Assembly (NCBI GenBank): GCA_910586605.1
Contig: CAJUJR010000019.1
Coordinates: 1 to 39,188 of the forward strand
DNA: 39,188 bases
Direction: 5' to 3'
Origin: an uncultured Lachnospiraceae bacterium
Lineage (GTDB): Bacteria; Bacillota; Clostridia; Lachnospirales; Lachnospiraceae
In this document: positions 33,838-39,188 of the stretch, one piece after another
Layout of the letters: every line of letters starts with the position of its first letter
How positions within the stretch are numbered: position 1 is the first letter of the stretch
Translations under genes and position numbers: made by a program
The notes under the pieces: model-generated
Told to the model about the DNA's origin: nothing
What the model saw: only the letters and a program-made list of their open reading frames with translations
Database searches by the model: none

Positions 33838-34286
33838 ATGGAGGTAATGGAAAAAATCAGAGAAAATAGTACAGTGCCAATTATTATTATGTCGGCAAAA
33901 GATACTGATTCTGATAAAACGCTTGGTTTAGGCCTGGGGGCGGATGATTATATCACAAAATCGTTTTCTGTAACAAAAAGCGGAACGAAAGTTGAGCTGA
34001 CCTCAAAAGAGTTTGAGATATTGAAATTACTTCTGCAAAATACTAAAAAGTATACACAAAGGAACAGATTTATTCCCTTGTGTGGAACGATACATATTTT
34101 GGGGATGAAAATGCCGTAAATGTCCATATCAGCAGATTGCGGAATAAAATTGAGGACTGCCCGCGTGAGCCGCAATATGTCATAACGGTATGTTTGATAG
34201 TAACGCTCTGGAGCATGTTATACCTCATGGTATATCGTAAAAAAATAGAGCCAGAAACCTTGTTTTTTAGGTTTCTGGCTCATTAA
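33838..34286 (+). pseudogene. Broken OmpR-family response regulator
   Basis: The remnant has receiver-domain residues from about the middle (MEVMEKIRENSTVPIIIMSAKD, GLGADDYITK) and winged-helix residues (VELTSKEFEILKLLL, then NAVNVHISRLRNKIEDCP in another frame). The N-terminal half is missing. Roughly 50 residues are lost between DYITKSFSVT and KSGTKVELTSKEF, judged from the family. A one-base loss lies at the run of five A at 34045-34049: one more A restores the frame through KVYTKEQIYSLVW. The true C-terminus is replaced by an unrelated hydrophobic stretch. It is likely non-functional. Confidence 0.8.
34240..34281 (-). terminator. Intrinsic terminator of the BlaR1-like gene
   Basis: GAGCCAGAAACCT (34248-34260) pairs perfectly with AGGTTTCTGGCTC (34269-34281), 13 bp. 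On the minus strand it is followed by a run of T (A-run at 34239-34245), about 96 bases after the gene ends at 34377. Confidence 0.8.
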
Positions 34287-34376
34287 TCCTGTTTACGGCC
34301 TATACATATCTACTGAGCCTGCGAAGGAAAAGCCATACATTAGGATGATGTACCGAAGCGTATCCAGGAAAACTTG

Positions 34377-35852
34377 TTATGGCAAAATTCGGATAGCCAT
34401 GCTGATTTCCCTGTAATTTAAATCAGAAATTTTTACACCTTCCCGCATATTGCTGGCATGTATTACCTGCCCATTGCCATCATAAATAGCGGCATGATAT
34501 AGTTTAGAATCTGCTTCGCTGTAGATTACAACATCCCCGGCAGATAATTCTGTTAATGGTATTTCAATATTGTTGTCTGCCAACTCATTTATATCTGCTG
34601 GAAGTTCAATTCCAGCCAGGCCGTAGATTGCTTTTATAAATCCCAGGCTGTCAACTCCGCTGGATAAATCTGCACCTCCGGCTTTATAAGGGGCGCCCAA
34701 GTATTCCTTTGCGAGTTTTACAATCTGTCCCTGTTTAGCAGATTGTAAATCCAAAGTAGCTGTTTTATCTGCCTCTGTGGTTTCTGTTGCAGCTGTTTTT
34801 TTGCTTTTTGCAGTTTCATCTTTGGCTGATTGGGCACTTGATGTTTTTACTGTTACTTCTTTTGGGGTTCCCTGTGCTGAAACTGTAAATGCTGTAATTG
34901 TACAACAGGCCATCCCAACTGCCAAAGCAGCTGCTTTCCATGAATATTTTTTTGTTTTCATAATGAAGTGTATCCTTTCTTCTATTTCTGAGTGCCTGGC
35001 AAAACAAGCTTTAACTGGCCAAATGGAGTTTTGGCGACTTTCTGCCAGGCGGATTAAAATAAGTGCGTATGTCTTTTTTAAATGATTGGGATATTTTTTA
35101 ATCACCTCTTCATCGCAAGCCATTTCTATGTCCTGGTTTAATGATATGGCCATAATCCATATCATGGGATGGAACCAGTAAATACATACGGTTAGGTATA
35201 ACAAATATTTCACTAGAATATCCCATCTGCGGATATGCGTCCATTCATGTTCCATAATACATAGAAATTCTTCTTCGTTCAAATTGATTTCAGAAGGAAG
35301 CAAGATAACTGGGTGGATTATCCCATAGGTCAAGGGGCTCTTAATTAATTCGGATTTGCGGAGAGCCACGTTCCGGATATTATGATGTTCCTGCATCCAT
35401 TTCACAGCCCTTTCATCACAGATTGGCAGCGACATATTATATAACCTGCAGCTTCGGATATGTTTTATGGAGATCCTTATAGCAAGAAATATAGCTACTG
35501 TTGCCCATAAAGTAATCAGGATGTATTTTACCCAGAAACTTGCTTCTGGAACGGATGCCCTAGTTTGGGTCTTTTTTGCGGAATCTGGATAAACCGGCTG
35601 ATTTGCAGCAGGGCTTTCATAACGGTTGCTTTTGCTAATCTGCTGGCTGGCGGATGTTTTTGTTATATTCCAGCTGTATTCAGCAGGCAGCCTGATAGGG
35701 ATGGAAATTGGCAGAAGTAAACGTGCTATGGCAAAAATCCAAAATACTACCAAAAAACGTTTTGGTATCTGCTGGGAGAAAAAATGCCGAAGGCATATGA
35801 TTGCCGCAATCAGGAAAGAACCTGATATTCCCATATATAACATTTTATCCAT
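34377..35852 (-). CDS. BlaR1-like M56 membrane protease with C-terminal NlpC/P60-like sensor domain (Cys replaced by Ser)
   Basis: A 491-residue membrane protease. The M56 domain has four likely helices, the zinc motif H202-E-W-T-H206 (MEHEWTHIRRWD) and a DIEMACDEE segment. The helix SWKAAALAVGMACCTITAFTVSA (about 304-326) leads to an extracytoplasmic Ser/Thr/Lys-rich linker and then, at 373-491, an NlpC/P60 fold: IVKLAKEYLGAPYKAGG, GVDSLGFIKAIYGLAGIELP, LSAGDVVIY, YHAAIYDGNGQVIHASN. Usually the sequence reads DCSGF with the Cys nucleophile. Here the codons GAC-AGC-CTG-GGA give D401-S402-L403-G404, while H453 and H465 remain. In BlaR1 the sensor is a penicillin-binding domain. The start has AGGTG upstream; it lies 8 bases after blaI. 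Confidence 0.85.
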   Translation of the reverse strand: MDKMLYMGISGSFLIAAIICLRHFFSQQIPKRFLVVFWIFAIARLLLPISIPIRLPAEYSWNITKTSASQQISKSNRYESPAANQPVYPDSAKKTQTRASVPEASFWVKYILITLWATVAIFLAIRISIKHIRSCRLYNMSLPICDERAVKWMQEHHNIRNVALRKSELIKSPLTYGIIHPVILLPSEINLNEEEFLCIMEHEWTHIRRWDILVKYLLYLTVCIYWFHPMIWIMAISLNQDIEMACDEEVIKKYPNHLKKTYALILIRLAESRQNSIWPVKACFARHSEIEERIHFIMKTKKYSWKAAALAVGMACCTITAFTVSAQGTPKEVTVKTSSAQSAKDETAKSKKTAATETTEADKTATLDLQSAKQGQIVKLAKEYLGAPYKAGGADLSSGVDSLGFIKAIYGLAGIELPADINELADNNIEIPLTELSAGDVVIYSEADSKLYHAAIYDGNGQVIHASNMREGVKISDLNYREISMAIRILP

Positions 35853-35860
35853 ATATCACC

Positions 35861-36220
35861 TCATTTCAAATCTTCTGCCAGTTTCTTTAACCGGGCAATA
35901 TCATCTGACGTCATTTCCTGGTTTCCAAGTAGTGATGCAATTAATAAATCTTTTGAACCGCCAAACATCCTGTCAATTAAATCTTCGGTCGCATCTTTTT
36001 GTACTTCTTCCTTGCTTATTAAGGCTTTGCAGATAAATCCCGGTTCTGTCCTTAAAATTGCCTGCTTTTCTACACATTTTTTTAACACAGTGTAGGTTGT
36101 GGTTTTGCTCCAGTTAATTTGCTCCTTTAGGCGTTGTGCAATCTCTTTTGCTGATAAATCACCTTCCTTCCATAATAAGTCCATTACTTTTAATTCAGAC
36201 TCAAATAATTTTACAGCCAT
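35861..36220 (-). CDS. blaI: BlaI/MecI/CopY-family repressor
   Basis: A 119-residue winged-helix repressor of the BlaI/MecI family: LFESELKVMDLLWKEGDLSAKEIAQRL and WSKTTTYTVLKKCVEKQAI form the DNA-binding domain, with a short dimerisation C-terminus. In the family, induction comes when the co-transcribed M56 protease is activated and the repressor is cleaved. GGGAGGAG precedes the ATG. It is followed after 8 bases by the M56 gene and preceded by twin operators, so it is probably autoregulated. No beta-lactamase gene is in the window. Confidence 0.92.
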   Translation of the reverse strand: MAVKLFESELKVMDLLWKEGDLSAKEIAQRLKEQINWSKTTTYTVLKKCVEKQAILRTEPGFICKALISKEEVQKDATEDLIDRMFGGSKDLLIASLLGNQEMTSDDIARLKKLAEDLK

Positions 36221-36235
36221 AATAATGCTCCTCCC

Positions 36236-36249
36236 TCTATTGCAATAGA
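36236..36249. promoter_or_regulatory. BlaI-type operator, promoter-proximal copy
   Basis: TCTAT-TGCA-ATAGA, a perfect inverted repeat between the -10 box and the blaI start. It shares its arms and 4-base spacing with the copy at 36260-36273, 24 bases centre to centre. The known BlaI/MecI consensus contains TACA-N-TGTA, so this is a different recognition sequence. Confidence 0.65.
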
Positions 36250-36257
36250 ATGACTAT

Positions 36258-36286
36258 ATTCTATCCGAATAGAACAGTTTTGTCAA
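36258..36286 (-). promoter_or_regulatory. Consensus promoter of the blaI operon with overlapping operator
   Basis: On the minus strand TTGACA (36281-36286) is followed by 17 bases and TAGAAT (36258-36263). The operator TCTAT-CCGA-ATAGA at 36260-36273 (extended arms 36259-36274) covers the -10 box and half the spacer. Repressor there would block polymerase. Confidence 0.75.
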
Positions 36287-36327
36287 GAGCAATTTACTTA
36301 GAATTGTAGCAGTAATAAAGGTAAGAA

Positions 36328-36379
36328 TTACTATTCACAGCCAATCGTAGCCAAATTTAAGGAAATAAAAAATATCTTC
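36328..36379. repeat. One copy of a 52-nt inverted repeat pair (right copy)
   Basis: It matches the reverse complement of 1-52 with about five mismatches. Flanking sequences differ, so the homology is confined to this length as far as visible. The copies enclose 36 kb of ordinary genes. Confidence 0.7.
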
Positions 36380-36571
36380 CCATGTGAAGCGTTTTCATTA
36401 TGTGCGGCATGAGAAAGCAGGATTCCTAATTTTCAGGGTAAAAGCGAAAGCTCCTGAAATTTACAAACTGGCAAAAATTTAGAAGGACATTGCTTTCTGG
36501 GCAACCCTACTATGATTGTCCATGAACCGTAAAAAGTAAATAATGTTACCTTGCAATAGGGGAAAATGCGA
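36380..36571. other. Intergenic stretch between the inverted repeat and the acetyltransferase promoter
   Basis: I see no gene here. It is AT-rich and holds one weak hairpin (TTTCAGG with CCTGAAA, about 36433-36462). Confidence 0.6.
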
Positions 36572-36600
36572 TTGATGAACTTGTTAATTGATGTTATACT
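36572..36600 (+). promoter_or_regulatory. Probable promoter of the acetyltransferase gene
   Basis: TTGATG at 36572-36577, 17 bases, TATACT at 36595-36600. The leader to the start at 36701 is about 95 bases. Confidence 0.6.
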
Positions 36601-36700
36601 ATTCATATGAAATGGTTTAAAAGGATAATAAAACATGGAATTTGAATAGGATGGAGTGATAAAGGCGGTTAATGCGACAGAGGGAACGGAGGTATATATA

Positions 36701-37312
36701 ATGGGTGAAATGAAAGATAAATTGCATACAGGCGAGTTGTACCTTCCAGGCGATGAAGAAATTTTGGAAGAGCAGGTTATTTACCAGGACAGGCTGTATG
36801 ATTACAATTTGACGAAGCCATCAGAAGCAGCCAAAAGAGCGAAACTATTAAAAGAAATGCTTGGCGATTGTGGGGAGGGAGTATATATTGAGGCGCCATT
36901 TTATTCAAACTTTGGCGGGCATCACTGCCATTTTGGAAATATGGTATATGCAAATTACCATCTGACTTGCGTAGATGATACGCATATTTACATTGGCGAT
37001 TATACCATGATTGGGCCAAATGTAACAATTGCTACTGCAGGGCATCCGATATTGCCTGAGCTCCGCGAACAGATATATCAGTATAATATGCCAGTTCATA
37101 TAGGCAGGAACTGTTGGCTTGGCGCTGGTGTGATTGTTATGCCGGGGGTTACAATTGGGGATAATACAGTAATTGGCGCAGGAAGTATCGTAACAAAAGA
37201 TATTCCTGCAAATGTGGTTGCGGTTGGCAATCCTTGTAGGGTTATTCGTGAAATAAATGAGCATGATAAGGAATATTATTATAAAGATAGAAAAATTGTC
37301 CTGAATAAGTAA
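36701..37312 (+). CDS. Sugar O-acetyltransferase (maltose/galactoside acetyltransferase type)
   Basis: A 203-residue left-handed beta-helix (hexapeptide-repeat) acetyltransferase of the Maa/LacA type that uses acetyl-CoA to acetylate sugars, often in detoxification or sugar overflow. It has the N-terminal Maa helix region (YQDRLYDYNLTKPSEAAKRAKLLKEML), the catalytic His in TAGHPI, and repeats IGRNCWLGAGVIVMPGVTIGDNTVIGAGSIVTKDIPANVVAVGNPCRVI. The ATG at 36701 has GGAGG eight bases upstream; an upstream GTG extension to 36656 is not supported. No link to the nearby regulator is visible. Confidence 0.9.
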   Translation: MGEMKDKLHTGELYLPGDEEILEEQVIYQDRLYDYNLTKPSEAAKRAKLLKEMLGDCGEGVYIEAPFYSNFGGHHCHFGNMVYANYHLTCVDDTHIYIGDYTMIGPNVTIATAGHPILPELREQIYQYNMPVHIGRNCWLGAGVIVMPGVTIGDNTVIGAGSIVTKDIPANVVAVGNPCRVIREINEHDKEYYYKDRKIVLNK

Positions 37313-37428
37313 TTCGTCGTAAGATGGAAGGCAAAGATGCGGATAAAGGTTTAGGCAAGCAAAAGTTGGGATATTTAATCGCTGGACTATTAATACAGGG
37401 CAATATTTTTAGATTGGAGGAGGTTAAG

Positions 37429-37812
37429 TTGAAAATTGGGCATATTGCATTATATGTAAATGATTTGGAAGCAGCAAAGGATTTCTTTATGAAATATTTT
37501 GGGGCGGCAGCTAATAATGGGTATTATAATGAAAAAACAGGTTTCCGTTCTTATTTTTTGGCATTTGAAGATGGCGCTAGGCTGGAAATTATGAACCGGC
37601 CTGGAATGCAGGATACAGAAAAGCCACTGGCATGGACAGGGTATAGCCATATAGCTTTTCAGGTTGGTAGCAGGAAAAAAGTGGATGAATTAACAGAAGT
37701 GTTGAAAAAAGATGGTTATGAAGTGGTTAGCGGCCCCCGTGTAACAGGGGATGGATATTATGAAAGCTGTATTATTGCTATGGAAGGAAACCAGATTGAA
37801 ATTACGGTATAA
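37429..37812 (+). CDS. VOC (glyoxalase/bleomycin-resistance fold) protein, TTG start
   Basis: A 127-residue vicinal-oxygen-chelate protein with the paired beta-alpha-beta-beta-beta modules: KIGHIALYVNDLEAAKDFFMKYFGA and YSHIAFQVGSRKKVDELTEVL, with probable metal ligands His, Glu and His near GHIAL, LEIM and SHIAF and Glu in QIEITV. Substrate is unknown; lactoylglutathione-lyase naming would be unwarranted. The TTG at 37429 is chosen because GGAGGAGG sits five bases before it and the fold begins there; an upstream ATG at 37324 would add 35 unrelated residues. A regulator follows 33 bases later. Confidence 0.83.
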   Translation: MKIGHIALYVNDLEAAKDFFMKYFGAAANNGYYNEKTGFRSYFLAFEDGARLEIMNRPGMQDTEKPLAWTGYSHIAFQVGSRKKVDELTEVLKKDGYEVVSGPRVTGDGYYESCIIAMEGNQIEITV

Positions 37813-37845
37813 TAAGTCCAGTTTAAGCACTGGGAGGTGATTTTA

Positions 37846-38538
37846 TTGGAAGAGGCGCTTTTTGCTGATACATTTTCCTTTTGGGAGAAAATTACTGAGG
37901 AGGATAAAAGAAGCATATTGGAAGGAAGCGTTACTGCTGAATATAAGAAAGGCCAGCTTATGCACCGTTCTGATATGAAATGCCAGGGGGCAATGATTGT
38001 ATTATCAGGGGTTTTGTGGGTTTATATTGTTTCTGAAGAAGGGCGGGAGGTAACACTTTTCAGGATTTATGCAAATGACAGTTGTGTCCTTTCCGCGTCG
38101 TGTCTTTTGGATACGATTGCGTTTGATGTTTTAATTGAACCATCGGAGGATGTTCATGTTGTTATGGTTCCGACAACAGTCTTGTTTCCAGTTATGAATA
38201 AGAATCCATATGTTGAGCTTTATATGTATAAAAAAGCGGCCGAACGTTTTTCAGATGTGATTTGGACAGTCCAGCAGATTTTATTTATGGGGACGGACAA
38301 GAGGATTGCGGTTTTTCTTTGGGATGAGATGCACCGGCAAGGGCAGCCGATGTTAAAAATCACCCATGATGAAATCGCTAAAAATATTGGAAGTGCAAGG
38401 GAAGTCGTAACAAAGGTATTAAAATATTTCGCTGAAGAAAGGATTATTATCCTAAAAAGGGGCAAATTAGAGATAGCCAATAAAAAGGCGCTCCAAAAAC
38501 TGACCATAAATAGCAATAAAAATATATCCCATATGTGA
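37846..38538 (+). CDS. Crp/Fnr-family transcriptional regulator, TTG start
   Basis: The 230-residue regulator has a cyclic-nucleotide-binding-like N-terminal domain (YKKGQLMHRSD, GVLWVYIVSEEGREVTLFRIYANDSCVLSASC) and a C-terminal HTH (ITHDEIAKNIGSAREVVTKVLKYFAEERIIILKRGKLEI). The effector is unknown. It lacks an obvious Fe-S cysteine cluster, though it has a few Cys residues in the sensor. GGAGG lies eight bases before the TTG at 37846; GTG at 37837 overlaps that site. It precedes the secreted repeat protein, a candidate target. Confidence 0.87.
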   Translation: MEEALFADTFSFWEKITEEDKRSILEGSVTAEYKKGQLMHRSDMKCQGAMIVLSGVLWVYIVSEEGREVTLFRIYANDSCVLSASCLLDTIAFDVLIEPSEDVHVVMVPTTVLFPVMNKNPYVELYMYKKAAERFSDVIWTVQQILFMGTDKRIAVFLWDEMHRQGQPMLKITHDEIAKNIGSAREVVTKVLKYFAEERIIILKRGKLEIANKKALQKLTINSNKNISHM

Positions 38539-38606
38539 CTTTATTACATACACAACCTGTTTTTCTTGGTAATATTAGGTAAAAAATATAGAAGGAGGTT
38601 ATGGTT

Positions 38607-39095
38607 ATGAGACGTAAATTTGGTTTGTTGGTAGGGGCAATTGCCCTTGTGGCTGTAGTGAGCGCCAGCTCTGCAACAGTATATGCCGTGAGTTCGGTGG
38701 ATACAAGATGTGACGCATTTATAGATGAAGATGGCGACGGAATTTGTGATAACTGTGGTGATGGCATTGGATTTATAGATGAAGATGGAGATGTCATCTG
38801 TTATAATTGTGGAAATGGCGTAGGTTTTGTGGATGAAGATGGAGACGGTATCTGTGATTTTTGCGGAAATGGTACTGGATTTGTAGATGAGGACGGAGAT
38901 GGCATCTGTGACAACTGGGATGCTGAGGCTGGAAGAGGTTATGGGAGAAGAATTGGACGTGGAAGAGGCTCAAGATTTATAGACGAAGATGGAGATGGAA
39001 TCTGTGACAACTGGGATGCTGAAACCGGCAGAGGTTATGGTAATGGCGGTGGTAATGGCAGAGGAAACGGCTGTGGCAGAAACTGTTGGAGATAA
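38607..39095 (+). CDS. Secreted repeat protein with five DxDxDG/C-x-x-C-like repeats
   Basis: A 162-residue exported protein: signal peptide MRRKFGLLVGAIALVAVVSA to about residue 27 (cleavage after VYA), then five copies of a FIDEDGDGICDN-type unit. The DEDGDG loops follow the DxDxDG pattern of calcium-binding loops (thrombospondin type-3 or EF-hand-like). The first three units end in C-x-x-C (CDNC, CYNC, CDFC), the last two in CDNW. A Gly/Arg/Asn-rich tail ends in CGRNCWR. The function is unknown. GGAGG lies eight bases before the ATG at 38607, better than the ATG at 38601. Confidence 0.72.
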   Translation: MRRKFGLLVGAIALVAVVSASSATVYAVSSVDTRCDAFIDEDGDGICDNCGDGIGFIDEDGDVICYNCGNGVGFVDEDGDGICDFCGNGTGFVDEDGDGICDNWDAEAGRGYGRRIGRGRGSRFIDEDGDGICDNWDAETGRGYGNGGGNGRGNGCGRNCWR

Positions 39096-39188
39096 TCCAA
39101 TACCATATGATAGAAAAACTGTTGTTTAAATATTATTACACCACTTTACAACTTTTTTGAAAAAAGAATAACGCACAGGATACTTTAG
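39096..39188. other. 3' end of window, no gene seen
   Basis: It is AT-rich. A CTTTTTT-G-AAAAAAG palindrome near 39153-39167 is too weak to call a terminator. Confidence 0.5.

Noticed and set aside
34377..35852. Beta-lactam resistance receptor BlaR1/MecR1
   Set aside because: The C-terminus has no penicillin-binding SxxK/SxN/KTG set. It matches an NlpC/P60 fold, and no beta-lactamase gene is near.
1..36379. Composite mobile element bounded by the inverted repeats
   Set aside because: Contents are ordinary housekeeping genes with no transposase, integrase or target duplication. A dispersed repeat is simpler.
36656..36700. GTG start of the acetyltransferase
   Set aside because: GGAGG eight bases before the ATG at 36701 and family length favour the shorter form.
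38700..39060. CRISPR or tandem DNA repeat array
   Set aside because: The repeats are at protein level with varied codons and encode a signal-peptide protein in one frame.

Overview
The window looks like a chromosomal segment of a spore-forming gut Firmicute of the Lachnospiraceae (clostridial cluster XIVa) type. The evidence is indirect: moderately low GC, AGGAGG-type ribosome binding sites, a SpoVAF/GerA-type spore protein, a DacF-type carboxypeptidase, and families common in that group (DHHW proteins, DUF4358, DUF5662, PF09820-type AAA proteins). No rRNA, tRNA, CRISPR array, phage module or complete insertion sequence was seen.

Layout. 1-1.9 kb: a promoter-terminator pair that could make a ~100-nt RNA, then a LacI-type sensor protein that appears to have lost its GGDEF output domain. 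2-4.4 kb (-): GH51 arabinofuranosidase and a nuclease-fold-like protein of unknown role. 4.6-6.1 kb: SpoVAF-like spore membrane protein. 6.2-7.9 kb (-): PF09820/PD-(D/E)XK AAA protein. 8.1-13.8 kb (+): ArsB/NhaD permease with a consensus promoter, cytidylate-kinase-like protein, TatD, a 37-codon small ORF, KsgA and an aminopeptidase P. 13.8-16.2 kb (-): PAP2-like phosphatase, DUF5662 protein and an AraC regulator. 16.3-19.9 kb (+): a heterodimeric ABC exporter (one degenerate and one canonical half) with a possible leader-peptide attenuator. 20.2-26.3 kb (+): acyl-ACP thioesterase, YdcF, DUF4358, DHHW, MBOAT, DHHW, which reads as an envelope polymer O-acylation cassette. 26.4-28.1 kb: DacF-type carboxypeptidase with an Arg-rich tail. 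28.2-28.7 kb (-): ferritin-like protein. 28.9-31.5 kb (+): udp-cdd-deoB nucleoside salvage genes. 31.5-36.3 kb: an envelope-stress-like cluster with a BceRS-type two-component system lacking its transporter, an unknown acidic protein, a wrecked OmpR-type regulator, and a divergent BlaI/BlaR1-like pair. 36.7-39.1 kb (+): sugar acetyltransferase, VOC protein, Crp/Fnr regulator and a secreted DxDxDG/CxxC repeat protein.

The strongest candidate for something undescribed is the BlaI/M56 pair at 34377-36286. The receptor carries an NlpC/P60 domain where BlaR1 has a penicillin-binding domain, and the expected catalytic Cys of that domain is Ser. This suggests a peptidoglycan-fragment sensor that binds rather than cleaves. 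Its operon has a consensus promoter with two matching TCTAT-N4-ATAGA operators. Other candidates are the leader ORF of the ABC exporter, a junction-type foldable element at 20078-20145, and the possible small RNA at 131-265.
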